Shown: positions 25,555 through 32,953, numbered from the stretch's first letter. The stretch: 32,953 nucleotides of DNA from Prevotella sp. (GCA_016281815.1 JAEEJK010000070.1:1-32953); one strand, 5' to 3'. Numbers and translations are program-made. The notes: generated by a model from the letters alone, not told the origin.

Positions 25555-25992
25555 TCAAAATGTGCAGATACCGTCCCAACTCATCAAATCGGCACGCACA
25601 TATCCGATTTTTCCGTCAATCTTGATTTTGTACCAGCCTTTCACCTTTCCCAGACAGTCGTATGGATCAGGCAGGTCTTCGCAATCAGGAATCTTAGCGA
25701 TGACGGCCGTTTTGGTAGACGGTCCCTTGCGCACGTTGATGTTTCCCTTACGGTCAAGATTCCGGTAAACAATGCCCTGTCCTTTCTCGGCACTGTAAAC
25801 CACCACACGGTGTCCTGCTTTGGGCACATCCGTATCTTCTTGGGTAGACACGGTATATGTCGTAGCATTGATTTTCACAAGGCGTCCCACGACTTCACCC
25901 GCACTGTCAACCACCATCTTCATGCTCTGGGCATTCACCCCTATCCACATCAACAAGGTGGCAAAAATCAACATCATTCTTTTCATAATCAA
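25555..25992 (-). CDS. Secreted SH3-domain (SH3b-like) protein
   Basis: A 145-residue exported protein. The signal peptide runs to about residue 21 (MLIFATLLMWIGVNAQ). A short linker region is followed by a bacterial SH3 domain (about 78-140) with NINVRKGPSTKTAVIAKIP, CLGKVKGWYKIKIDGKIGYV and a final WDGIC. The N-x-R-x-G-P-S pattern and GWYKI are typical of SH3b domains that bind cell-wall or peptide ligands. No catalytic domain is attached. An ATG two codons in (25986) is an equally good start. The promoter box lies just upstream. Confidence 0.82.
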   Translation of the reverse strand: MIMKRMMLIFATLLMWIGVNAQSMKMVVDSAGEVVGRLVKINATTYTVSTQEDTDVPKAGHRVVVYSAEKGQGIVYRNLDRKGNINVRKGPSTKTAVIAKIPDCEDLPDPYDCLGKVKGWYKIKIDGKIGYVRADLMSWDGICTF

Positions 25993-26014
25993 AGTGTTTT
26001 AAAGTTCAATTGCA

Positions 26015-26022
26015 CAAAAGTA
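26015..26022 (-). promoter_or_regulatory. -7 promoter element for the SH3-domain gene
   Basis: On the minus strand this reads TACTTTTG, an exact match 22 bases upstream of the ATG at 25992. Confidence 0.55.
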
Positions 26023-26094
26023 CAACTTTTTCTCTCATTTCATACTCATTTATAAGTAATTCTTTTCAAAACGGTGCATTATTCCAGAAAAACA

Positions 26095-26646
26095 TCACAA
26101 CAAATTTAGAGCGATGGCCGCGCAGGCTTCTGCATCGGCCAAGGCATGATGATGCCTTTGAAGATCATATCCACAGGCGGCGGCGACAGTTTGCAGTTGA
26201 TGATTGGGCAGAGAATACCCGAATTGCCGCCGTGCTGCGCTGAGTGTATCGCAGAAGAGATAATCGGGATAATCCATCTGATAGACTCTGAACACCGCTT
26301 TCAGACAAGCCTCATCAAAGCGTGCGTTATGTGCGACGAAGGGGATGGAGGCAATCAGGTCGGTTCTGTTGTCAAACGCCAACTGCCCGGAGAAAAACAC
26401 ATCCACGATTCTCTCCTCCACCTGATGCCATACCTTTGGGAAGACCAGCGCATCGTCGGTGTCGCGACAACTCAGTCCATGCACCCGCTGGCAGAACCAA
26501 CTGTAATAATTCGGTTCCGGCTGTATAAGGCCATAAAAAGAATCTACGATTTTCCCATGACGCACCATGACGACCCCCACAGAGCAGACACTCGACGGAT
26601 GCTCGTTGGCCGTCTCAAAGTCAATGGCAATGAAATCCCTTAACAT
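26095..26646 (-). CDS. DEDDh-type 3'-5' exonuclease (DNA polymerase III epsilon-like)
   Basis: A 183-residue stand-alone exonuclease domain. The Exo I motif is DFE (Asp9, Glu11), Exo II includes HNARFD (Asp111), and Exo III is HHALADA (His166, Asp171), giving the full DEDDh set that binds two metals and removes 3' nucleotides. No BRCT, GIY-YIG or polymerase domain is attached; the size fits single-domain epsilon-like or RNase T-like proteins. The substrate (DNA or RNA) cannot be told from sequence. It begins 7 bases after the stop of the GH43 gene, so it is probably read from that gene's transcript. Confidence 0.92.
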   Translation of the reverse strand: MLRDFIAIDFETANEHPSSVCSVGVVMVRHGKIVDSFYGLIQPEPNYYSWFCQRVHGLSCRDTDDALVFPKVWHQVEERIVDVFFSGQLAFDNRTDLIASIPFVAHNARFDEACLKAVFRVYQMDYPDYLFCDTLSAARRQFGYSLPNHQLQTVAAACGYDLQRHHHALADAEACAAIALNLL

Positions 26647-26653
26647 AGTCGTC

Positions 26654-28651
26654 CTAGTGGATGGCTTTCACCCCCTTGTGAGTTGGCGTAATGGGCAAGA
26701 TATGGCCCTCTGCATCAAACTCCATGCGGTCGATGCACACCTGGCGGTGGAAACCCGGCCCCAGATTTCTGTCCATGAAGGTTGGGTTGATGCGGTGATA
26801 GATGACATACCACTCATCACGTCCCGGCAACTGCACCACGCTGTTGTGCGCAGTTCCAAAAATGTTTTCATCAGGCCGCTGTTGCAGGATGACGGGCTGC
26901 GCCGCCACCTCAATAGGTCCGAGAGGCGAACTGCTTGTTCCGTAAGCCACATGGTAGTTGGGTGAGCCAGTGTCGTCAACGCTCCACAGGAAATAATACA
27001 GGCCGTTGCGTTTGAACACATAAGCCCCCTCACGGAAGGCATAGTCGCGAAGGGTTCCGCCCCTGGGTGTCATCACCGTGACCGTTGTGGTGTCGATGCT
27101 GGTCATGTCCTCATTGAGTTTTGCACCTGCCATATAGCCGTTTCCCCAATAGAGATACGCCTGTCCGTCATCATCAAGGAACACATCGACATCTATCTGC
27201 TGACCGTTCTTAACACCCTCCGGACGTTTGTTGACAATAGGTTTTCCGAAATCATGGAAAGGTCCTGTCGGACTGTCTGCGACAGCGACGCCAATTGCCT
27301 TTTGCCTACCCTCATCACCACTATAGTAAAGATAATACTTACCGTTTCGCTCGATAGCAGCAGGAGCCCATGCATTGCCCCTCGCCCATTTGGTCTGTTT
27401 GGGCAGATCAAGCGCCACCCCCTCATAACGCCATTCCGCCAGGTCGGCCGAAGAGAAGCAGGTGAAGTACCACCCACCCCACCCCGGATGCCCGTCGGTA
27501 GTGGAATAAATGTAGTAGCGATTGGTTTTCCTGTCATAGAGGATTTCGGGATCGGCATGAAACTCCGGGAGAATGGGGTTACCGCTCCATTTTTCCTTTT
27601 TTACAGTGCTGTTCAAAGACTCATCGGTGAGCACATATCCCCATCGCTTCTGAAGCCGTTGCATCTCCTCTTCGGTGAGGGAGATGACCGTCCCATGGCG
27701 TGGATGGAAATCCTTGTCAAACGACAGGGGTTTGGCGGAGAAGGTCTTCAGGTCTGAGGAAGTCTGATACTCGTATCTGCCACTGCCATAGAGGTCGTAC
27801 ATCAGGACATACTCATCCGAATCATTCAGTTTGAACACGCCGCTGCCCTCGACACCGGTCTTGGAATCAGCATATGCGTCGATGAATTTGAAGTTCTCCT
27901 TCCATTTGCCGAGCAATTTCTTGGAAGTAGCCATCTGGATGCCATTCTGTATCTCCTTTCCCTCAGCATTCTTGATGTTACCTTTATAGAACATGTGGTA
28001 GGTGCCGTTGCGCTCGATGATATCGTTGTCGAGACAACTGTATTTTGCCCGGAAGAGCACCTTTGGCTCACTTTCAAACCCAGTGAAGTCGCTATTGGCA
28101 TAGGCATAGTATGTCACCATGCTCTGGCGATTGTCGTTGGTGCGCTGCAAGGTGAAGTAAATCATGTATTTCCCCGCCTTTTTGTCAAAAATGGTCTGTG
28201 GAGCCCACACCCAGTAGGCATCGGAGAAATGTTCCGCGAAATCTTTGGCGAGCACCACCTTCGCATGTGTCCAGTCGATAAGGTTCTTGGACTTCAGCAT
28301 GACGATGCCCGGATTCTCTTTCCATCCGTTGCGCACGGTGTTCATGTCGGTGGCCACCATATAGAAGCAGCCGTCCTCCCCCCTGAGTATATGCGGGTCA
28401 CGTATGCCGCCGCTGGTGCTGATGGTGTCGCTGGTGATGACAGGCCAGTTGCGGTTGAGTGTCCTCCAGCACTTGCCATCTCTGCTGATGGCGAAGCGCA
28501 GTTGCTCTTGTCTGAAATTGTCGCCAGTGCCCTCAAAATAGGCGAAGAGATACCCAGTATAAGGAGTCTGGAGCGCTTTTTGCTTTTTGGCTGCTGATAT
28601 ATTGAGCGAGCAGGCAGCCACCAGGAACAGCAGGAATAGTTTTTTCATCAT
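26654..28651 (-). CDS. Secreted enzyme with two tandem GH43 domains
   Basis: The 665-residue protein has a signal peptide (to about residue 20) and two five-blade GH43-type domains. Domain A (about 30-320): base candidate Asp85 in GGIRDPHIL, Asp208/Asp210 in CLDNDII, acid candidate Glu268 in TGVEGSGVF. Domain B (about 355-640): Asp367 in FHADPEIL, Asp487/Asp489 in QIDVDVFL, Glu541 in REGAYVF, and GTAHNSVV as the later His motif. Both therefore keep a plausible catalytic triad. GH43 enzymes release arabinose, xylose or galactose from plant glycans, so the protein could finish degradation of fragments imported by the locus at 4760-16962, but it lies under a separate promoter. Start chosen at the first of two consecutive Met codons. 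Confidence 0.88.
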   Translation of the reverse strand: MMKKLFLLFLVAACSLNISAAKKQKALQTPYTGYLFAYFEGTGDNFRQEQLRFAISRDGKCWRTLNRNWPVITSDTISTSGGIRDPHILRGEDGCFYMVATDMNTVRNGWKENPGIVMLKSKNLIDWTHAKVVLAKDFAEHFSDAYWVWAPQTIFDKKAGKYMIYFTLQRTNDNRQSMVTYYAYANSDFTGFESEPKVLFRAKYSCLDNDIIERNGTYHMFYKGNIKNAEGKEIQNGIQMATSKKLLGKWKENFKFIDAYADSKTGVEGSGVFKLNDSDEYVLMYDLYGSGRYEYQTSSDLKTFSAKPLSFDKDFHPRHGTVISLTEEEMQRLQKRWGYVLTDESLNSTVKKEKWSGNPILPEFHADPEILYDRKTNRYYIYSTTDGHPGWGGWYFTCFSSADLAEWRYEGVALDLPKQTKWARGNAWAPAAIERNGKYYLYYSGDEGRQKAIGVAVADSPTGPFHDFGKPIVNKRPEGVKNGQQIDVDVFLDDDGQAYLYWGNGYMAGAKLNEDMTSIDTTTVTVMTPRGGTLRDYAFREGAYVFKRNGLYYFLWSVDDTGSPNYHVAYGTSSSPLGPIEVAAQPVILQQRPDENIFGTAHNSVVQLPGRDEWYVIYHRINPTFMDRNLGPGFHRQVCIDRMEFDAEGHILPITPTHKGVKAIH

Positions 28652-28723
28652 GTTTTTAGGTGAAGGTTAGATTGGATGGATTGCTTGTAGGCACGACTGG
28701 TCGTGTCATGATTCTCTGATGTG

Positions 28724-28755
28724 CAAAAATACATATTTGGGGGAGATTTCACAAA
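28724..28755 (-). promoter_or_regulatory. Promoter of the GH43/exonuclease unit
   Basis: On the minus strand TTTG (28752-28755) and TATTTTTG (28724-28731, exact -7 match) are separated by 20 bases, standard Bacteroidota spacing. The leader would be about 70 nt and include the palindrome at 28692-28705. Confidence 0.65.
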
Positions 28756-28892
28756 TTTTACAGCAAGAAATGTGAGGTCGACTGCTCTGGTGTCGGTCGC
28801 GCTATCGACAAGGTGGCCAAGCCTTCCCTTCTCGTCCAAGGTGATTAACCTTTATTAACCCACAATTTCGTAGGACCGGACCAGAAAAATGC

Positions 28893-28900
28893 TATTTTTG
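28893..28900 (+). promoter_or_regulatory. -7 promoter element for the small secreted protein
   Basis: TATTTTTG is an exact -7 match, 65 bases upstream of the ATG at 28966. Confidence 0.6.
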
Positions 28901-28965
28901 CAAATCATTTTCAAAAGTACAACAAATATCAATAGATTATATCACTTTAACCAATTCTTGTAAAA

Positions 28966-29499
28966 ATGAAGAGAACTTTAGTTTTATTCGGTCTCATCAT
29001 GTGTTTTGCCATGGGGCTCTCAGCACAGAGCATCTTGGGCAAATGGCGTGCCCAACAGATTGAAATAGAAGGCGCCAAGGCGACCGTTGATATGACCTTC
29101 AAAGCAGACAAGACCTTGTTGATAGAACTGTTCGTCAACATGGACAATTCCGAAGAGGTGGAAATGCAGTTTCATCTGAATATCGATGGCACCTATGGAG
29201 AAAAGAACGGCAATGTCCTCCCTTACAAACTCAATTCCGACAATGCCAACATCGTTTTTGACAAATTAAAATTCAAGGGCGAGATGGCTGAGCAGATGAA
29301 AAACAACAAAGAGTTGGAGACTGGCTTAAGAAAACTCATTCAAGACCAAGTCAATGAGTCGAAGAGCGAGATGACAAAGGAGATTCCGGCAGAAGGCGAA
29401 ATGATCATTACCGAAATGACCGCCACCTCCATGAAAGTCAAAATGGACGATAAAGACGATAAAGATAACGAAATACTCGACTTTGTAAAGGTTGACTGA
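28966..29499 (+). CDS. Secreted lipocalin-like protein of unknown function
   Basis: A 177-residue exported protein with a signal peptide to about residue 21 (CFAMGLSAQ). The following SILGKWRAQQIEIEGAKATVDMTFKADKTL is a pattern seen at the start of small lipocalin-like domains (GxW near the first strand). The middle is beta-rich, then a charged helix (about 105-135, KGEMAEQMKNNKELETGLRK) interrupts before two last strands and an acidic KMDDKDDKDNE segment. No catalytic motif is visible. The family is not identified. It stands alone with its own promoter and a terminator-like hairpin behind it. Confidence 0.75.
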   Translation: MKRTLVLFGLIMCFAMGLSAQSILGKWRAQQIEIEGAKATVDMTFKADKTLLIELFVNMDNSEEVEMQFHLNIDGTYGEKNGNVLPYKLNSDNANIVFDKLKFKGEMAEQMKNNKELETGLRKLIQDQVNESKSEMTKEIPAEGEMIITEMTATSMKVKMDDKDDKDNEILDFVKVD

Positions 29500-29538
29500 T
29501 TTCCTTTTCAGGCTACCTTTTCTAAATACATATATGAC

Positions 29539-29569
29539 ATCCCCTCCCCTGACAGTCAGGAGAGGGGAT
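29539..29569. terminator. Terminator hairpin between convergent genes
   Basis: A 14-15 bp stem with one mismatch: ATCCCCTCCCCTGAC pairs with GTCAGGAGAGGGGAT. It lies between the stops at 29499 (+) and 29582 (-). The T-rich tail is short, so efficiency is uncertain. Confidence 0.65.
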
Positions 29570-29581
29570 ATTCTTAACTCA

Positions 29582-30541
29582 TCAGCGTATCCCAGATACG
29601 CTCTTAATTGCTGCCTTTACCTGCGCCATGTTGCTGCGCGAGACGGGGAGGGATTCGCTGGAATGCCTGATGAGCAGTTTTGTGGAGCCAGAATGCGAGA
29701 CAATCTGCTCTACCTGAGCGAGATTGACCAAAAAGGCTCGATGGCAGCGGACAATCATCGGATAGCCATTCAGTGTTTCATCCATCTGTTTCATCGTGGC
29801 ACGGAGCATGTCAGTATGCACCTGTCCGTCGCGCAAATGACAGACCTTGACATAGTTGCCAACGGCCTCAATATATAATAAGTCAGATACCTGGAGCGTC
29901 ACGGATTCGTTGGTCGTGCCTGTGAGCGTGAGTTCCTGCCGAAGGGGTTTCTCACTTGGCTTTTCCTCTTCGTTCATCGGGGACTTCTCTGACTCTTGTT
30001 TGTCAGGTTTGGCATCCGCCACTACCGCCGCAGCGTTTTGCATGAGTTTCTCTTGCATCTCCTTCAACTCCTCATTCAGCAGCCGCGTCTCTTCCAGTTC
30101 CATCGCCAAATACTTGCTGCGGAACTTGAAGCGCCAATAGAGTCCGATGGCAAAGGAGCAGAAGGCGATGATGACAAGGGTTTCAAGGAAATTGACGACA
30201 GAAAACTGATTTCCCTCCGCACGGCCGCTCAGCACGAAATGGCGGTAAAGACAGATGCCCAGTGCCACAAGCGGCGTATTGATCAACTGAAAGCAGAGGT
30301 TGCGGCGGATGATGTATTCGACACCTTTCTTGAACGATCTCGGCATATGGACAACATACTTCAGGATCATGTCCGTGATCATGCAGATCGAAAAACCTAT
30401 CACGCCCAAAGCCATCAGATGCACATACCCCTGCCACTGCCACGCATCCAATCCGAAGGGTTTGAATACAGCCAGCGCCACCACGGTAAACGTGGTACTG
30501 ATGATCCTCGTCGTAATCGTTTCTAAACGTCCCTGTTTCAT
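29582..30541 (-). CDS. Membrane-integrated LytTR-family transcription regulator
   Basis: A 319-residue regulator with four predicted membrane spans (about 9-30, 38-60, 82-105 and 120-142), a charged coiled-coil segment (about 145-175, MELEETRLLNEELKEMQEKL), a Lys/Glu-rich linker (about 180-212) and a C-terminal LytTR DNA-binding domain (about 215-312, with LLYIEAVGNYVKV, MIVRCHRAFLVNL and LPVSRSNMAQVKAAI). No receiver or kinase domain is present, so the membrane part is likely to be the sensor itself or to respond to a partner. It is divergent from the LiaF-like gene, a common arrangement for an envelope regulator and its target. Its start codon lies only 8 bases after an exact promoter box, suggesting an almost leaderless mRNA. 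Confidence 0.88.
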   Translation of the reverse strand: MKQGRLETITTRIISTTFTVVALAVFKPFGLDAWQWQGYVHLMALGVIGFSICMITDMILKYVVHMPRSFKKGVEYIIRRNLCFQLINTPLVALGICLYRHFVLSGRAEGNQFSVVNFLETLVIIAFCSFAIGLYWRFKFRSKYLAMELEETRLLNEELKEMQEKLMQNAAAVVADAKPDKQESEKSPMNEEEKPSEKPLRQELTLTGTTNESVTLQVSDLLYIEAVGNYVKVCHLRDGQVHTDMLRATMKQMDETLNGYPMIVRCHRAFLVNLAQVEQIVSHSGSTKLLIRHSSESLPVSRSNMAQVKAAIKSVSGIR

Positions 30542-30549
30542 ACTGGGTA

Positions 30550-30581
30550 CAAAAGTAGTTTTTTTTCCTTAAACAGTCAAA
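30550..30581 (-). promoter_or_regulatory. Promoter of the LytTR gene, nearly leaderless
   Basis: On the minus strand TTTG (30578-30581), a 20-base spacer and TACTTTTG (30550-30557, exact match) precede the ATG at 30541 by 8 bases. Transcription normally begins a few bases after the -7 box, leaving a leader of only about 2-5 nt. Confidence 0.6.
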
Positions 30582-30616
30582 CCATTCTTCATGTTTCTGC
30601 CATTTGTCACATTACC

Positions 30617-30655
30617 GTGCTGTTTATCCCAGAAATTTGGAGGGATGAACAGCAC
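30617..30655. promoter_or_regulatory. 14-bp dyad overlapping the LiaF-like promoter
   Basis: GTGCTGTTTATCCC (30617-30630) and GGGATGAACAGCAC (30642-30655) are inverted copies with one G/T wobble, spaced by 11 bases that contain the putative -33 TTTG (30636-30639). This is a strong candidate operator for a dimeric regulator. Confidence 0.6.
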
Positions 30656-30667
30656 TCCGTATTTTCG
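30636..30667 (+). promoter_or_regulatory. Promoter of the LiaF-like gene
   Basis: TTTG at 30636-30639 and TATTTTCG at 30660-30667 (7 of 8 positions) are spaced by 20 bases. The ATG at 30703 is 35 bases downstream. The -33 lies in the centre of the dyad at 30617-30655. Confidence 0.5.
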
Positions 30668-30702
30668 CAGTGCGATTTTGCAAAGAAACAACAAGAAAAG
30701 AT

Positions 30703-31269
30703 ATGTTGATGAAACCAAGAACGATCATCGGTGTAATTTTCATAGTGGCCAGTTTGCTGAAATTGGCCACGTTGTGGGGGATTATCCATTGGAGTTGGTT
30801 TGAGAACCTGTCGGAGGGTCCCTGGGCCATGTATCTCTGTATATTTATACTATTATATGCAGGTGTTCATCTCGTGGTGGACAGTTACCGTCGCGACCCC
30901 GACCAATGGTTGCAGCGCCCGCTGCCCATTGGCGAGGACGGCAAGCGCATCCGCTGCTCGGTGCATTATGGCGGAGACGAGTACGTCTATCATGGCGAGA
31001 TATTTCATGGTGCCCGGCTCGATGCCTTCTGCGGAGGCATCCGCCTGGACTTGCGAGAGGCAACCATTACGGAGGATGAGGAGATTGACATCCACACTTT
31101 CTGCGGCGGCATTGAGATCATCGTGCCCACGACGGTCAATGTGGAGGTGAAAAGCCAAAACTTCATCGGCGGCGTCGGCAATCATACTAACAGCAAGGCC
31201 AACGGCACGGCTCCTACCCTCCACGTCATCGCCAGCAATTTCCTCGGTGGCGTGGATATTAGGAATTGA
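30703..31269 (+). CDS. LiaF-like envelope protein
   Basis: From the ATG at 30703 (MLMKPRTIIGVIFIVAS) the protein has 188 residues; the GTG at 30670 would lie at the transcription start and adds no conserved sequence. It has two N-terminal membrane spans (about 7-30 and 40-60), then a soluble beta-rich domain with four short repeats of the form (A/T/N)F(C/I/L)GG: DAFCGGIRL, HTFCGGIEI, QNFIGGVGN and SNFLGGVDI. This resembles the C-terminal domain of LiaF/YvqF cell-wall-stress proteins. In Firmicutes LiaF holds a stress regulator inactive; whether this protein does the same for the divergent LytTR regulator is inference. It precedes the outer-membrane protein by 56 bases. Confidence 0.85.
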   Translation: MLMKPRTIIGVIFIVASLLKLATLWGIIHWSWFENLSEGPWAMYLCIFILLYAGVHLVVDSYRRDPDQWLQRPLPIGEDGKRIRCSVHYGGDEYVYHGEIFHGARLDAFCGGIRLDLREATITEDEEIDIHTFCGGIEIIVPTTVNVEVKSQNFIGGVGNHTNSKANGTAPTLHVIASNFLGGVDIRN

Positions 31270-31325
31270 TTTTGTAGTTTTTTCAGCGTCTGGTACGACA
31301 AATGAGTAAAAGATAAATTAAATTG

Positions 31326-32953
31326 ATGAATCATATGAAAGCAATAAGAATCGCAGCACTGATGGCTGCAATGATGATGACGATGGTGACGTTCGCAGAG
31401 ACACATGACTGGGGCGGACGGGTGATTGACGAGAAAGGCGAACCGATGCCCTTTGTGAATGTGGTGCTGCTGTCGCTGCCCGACTCGGCATTCGTACAAG
31501 GTGCGACGACCGATGAGCAGGGTGTTTTCAAAATTGTGACGGATGTCAACCAGGGATTGTTCAAGGTGACATGCATGGGTTATCAGACCTTATATGTCAA
31601 TGCGGGCCAAAACCTGACCATCCAAATGAAGGAGGACACACAGTTGCTGGGCGAAGTTGTGGTGAAGGGGCAGTTGCCGCAGACCCATGCCAAGGGCGAT
31701 GCCATGCGGACCACCGTGGCAGGAACGATACTGGAGAAAGCAGGCACGGTGAGTGATGCCCTGTCGAAAATTCCGTCGGTAGAGACTGAGCGCGACGGTG
31801 CCGTGAAGGTGCTGGGACGCGGCGATGCCGAGGTATATATCAACGGACGACGGGTGCAAGACAACAGCGAACTCTCCCGGCTGCGTTCCGATCAGATACA
31901 GCATGTGGATGTGGTGCAGAACCCCGGTGACCGATATGCTGCTTCGACAAAGGCCGTTGTGCGTATCACGCTGAAAAAGGCGCAGGGTGAAGGCTTTAGT
32001 TTCCAGGATAACCTCGAAGGTGTATATCAGTATGGCCATACTTTGACCAATAACCTTGACGTGAACTACCGCACTGGCGGGCTCGACATCACCGCCTCGC
32101 TGTGGGCCGGGCGCTATGGTCACGCCAAGTCGCTGCAGGAGAACACCCTGACCTACTATGCCGGACCAGATAAGATCGAGGGTGTCAGTACGCAGGAGTC
32201 GAAGAGCATTTGGAAAGGTTGGTCGCCGCAGTTGCAGGTCAACTACATGGTGAACGAGAACCACAGTTTCGGCGCCTTCTACAAATACGACCGCCACCCC
32301 GGCAGCGACTTCAACAGCATGTTCTATACCGACAGTTACGAGAACAGCATTTTCAAGGAGCGCTCTGAGAGCCATATCACCCAAGATGACAAGTTTGTGA
32401 AACATATCTTCAATGCCTACTACAATGGCAAGGTGGGACAACTGAGCATCGACCTGAATATCGACGGTCTGTTCGACGACACCCAGTCACCTGGCAACAC
32501 CAATGAAATGACGACAGAAGCAGGTGGCAGTCCCGTCAATCGAAGCATTGAAAGCAACACCATCAGCAGCAATAACTTCTGGGCCTCAAAACTTATCTTC
32601 GGCTATCCCATCTGGAAGGGTAACTTCTCTCTCGGTGGCGAGTACAGTTACAACCACCGAACGGATGCCTACGATTTCAAGGCCACCGATGCTGTTCCCG
32701 TGAAGACTACCGACACGGAGATCAACGAGAAATCAGCCGCTGTCTTCGCAGAGTATGGCCGACAGTTTGGCAAGGTGTTCACCCAGGTGGGTCTGCGCTA
32801 TGAGCATCTGACGAACGACTATTTCAATTTTGGCAAAAAACAGGATGAAGTCTGCCGAGATTACGGTGACTGGTTCCCTACAGCCGTCATCTCCGCCCCT
32901 GTCGGCAAGGTGCAGTTCTCGCTGTCATACCGTCGCGATATTGAGCGTCCGCC
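31326..32953 (+). CDS. TonB-receptor-like outer-membrane beta-barrel protein (partial, runs off the right edge)
   Basis: The open frame runs from ATG 31326 (an alternative ATG lies at 31335) through the window end, 542 codons so far. It has a signal peptide (to about residue 25, ending VTFAE) and a carboxypeptidase-regulatory-like domain (about 29-105, GGRVIDEKGEPMPFVNVVL). A plug-like segment follows (LGEVVVKGQLPQTHAKGDAM, LSKIPSVETERDGAVKVLG, AEVYINGRRVQDNSEL), then barrel strands. This is the layout of the outer-membrane beta-barrel family related to TonB receptors but with a reduced plug (PF14905 type). The ligand is unknown. It lies 56 bases after the LiaF-like gene in the same direction and is probably co-transcribed. 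The C-terminal barrel part is outside the window. Confidence 0.88.
   Translation, partial: MNHMKAIRIAALMAAMMMTMVTFAETHDWGGRVIDEKGEPMPFVNVVLLSLPDSAFVQGATTDEQGVFKIVTDVNQGLFKVTCMGYQTLYVNAGQNLTIQMKEDTQLLGEVVVKGQLPQTHAKGDAMRTTVAGTILEKAGTVSDALSKIPSVETERDGAVKVLGRGDAEVYINGRRVQDNSELSRLRSDQIQHVDVVQNPGDRYAASTKAVVRITLKKAQGEGFSFQDNLEGVYQYGHTLTNNLDVNYRTGGLDITASLWAGRYGHAKSLQENTLTYYAGPDKIEGVSTQESKSIWKGWSPQLQVNYMVNENHSFGAFYKYDRHPGSDFNSMFYTDSYENSIFKERSESHITQDDKFVKHIFNAYYNGKVGQLSIDLNIDGLFDDTQSPGNTNEMTTEAGGSPVNRSIESNTISSNNFWASKLIFGYPIWKGNFSLGGEYSYNHRTDAYDFKATDAVPVKTTDTEINEKSAAVFAEYGRQFGKVFTQVGLRYEHLTNDYFNFGKKQDEVCRDYGDWFPTAVISAPVGKVQFSLSYRRDIERP

Larger units (their letters stand above)
28652..28965. other. Divergent intergenic region between GH43 and small secreted protein genes
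   Basis: This 314-base gap has no credible gene. It holds a minus-strand promoter (28724-28755), a plus-strand -7 box (28893-28900), a palindrome CACGAC-TG-GTCGTG at 28692-28705 within the GH43 leader, and two copies of ATTAACC exactly 10 bases apart (28844-28850 and 28854-28860) upstream of the plus promoter. Confidence 0.7.

Noticed and set aside
30670..30702. GTG start for the LiaF-like protein
   Set aside because: It falls at or next to the expected transcription start, and the extension is not recognisable; ATG 30703 is preferred.

Overview
The window looks like chromosome from a member of the Bacteroidota, most likely Bacteroidales of the Prevotella kind. The evidence is SusC/SusD pairs, several TonB-dependent receptors with Bacteroidota-style partner lipoproteins, a propeller/AraC polysaccharide sensor, and exact matches to the Bacteroidota -7 promoter element TAnnTTTG in front of most transcription units. 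The species assignment is inference. No rRNA, tRNA or CRISPR array was seen.

Layout. 1-114 is the C-terminal tail of an ISL3-like transposase cut by the window edge. 269-4521 holds housekeeping and small genes: serB, a convergent manA, a YiiX-type permuted papain-fold hydrolase, an unrecognised 140-residue protein, and a flavodoxin carrying a lipoprotein signal. 4760-16962 is a compact polysaccharide utilisation locus. It comprises an inner-membrane propeller sensor fused straight to an AraC DNA-binding domain (no kinase or receiver), SusC, SusD, a SusE/F-position lipoprotein with an exact 450-bp in-frame domain duplication, and a surface GH43 endo-arabinanase-like lipoprotein. Four direct repeats spaced 19-21 bp sit just upstream of the susC-like promoter and are a good operator candidate. 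An arabinan or arabinose-containing pectic glycan is the likely substrate, inferred from the GH43 family alone.

17083-21684 is a minus-strand cluster: an M28 zinc aminopeptidase with a C-terminal PDZ domain, a multi-pass membrane protein of unknown function (4-bp overlap), a calycin-like surface lipoprotein, and a TonB-dependent receptor of the haem/cobalamin-receptor type (3-bp gap). 21945-24983 is a second receptor paired with a DUF4249 lipoprotein, the two separated by an 18-bp tandem repeat. 25100-25447 is an outer-membrane barrel gene lacking its 5' half. It is followed on the minus strand by an SH3-domain protein, and then by a unit made of a two-domain GH43 enzyme and a DEDDh exonuclease. 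28966-29499 is a small secreted protein. 29582-32953 holds a membrane LytTR regulator diverging from a LiaF-like envelope protein and a further outer-membrane barrel protein that runs off the right edge.

How they work together. The locus at 4760-16962 would sense oligosaccharide in the periplasm, activate susC transcription, bind and cut glycan at the surface (SusD, the SusE/F-like protein, GH43), and import the fragments through SusC. The tandem GH43 enzyme 10 kb away could finish the debranching, but this link is unproven. The LytTR/LiaF-like/outer-membrane group looks like an envelope-stress module. The points most worth testing are the kinase-less sensor with its repeat array, the duplicated putative glycan-binding domain, the near-leaderless LytTR promoter, and the dyad embedded in the LiaF-like promoter.
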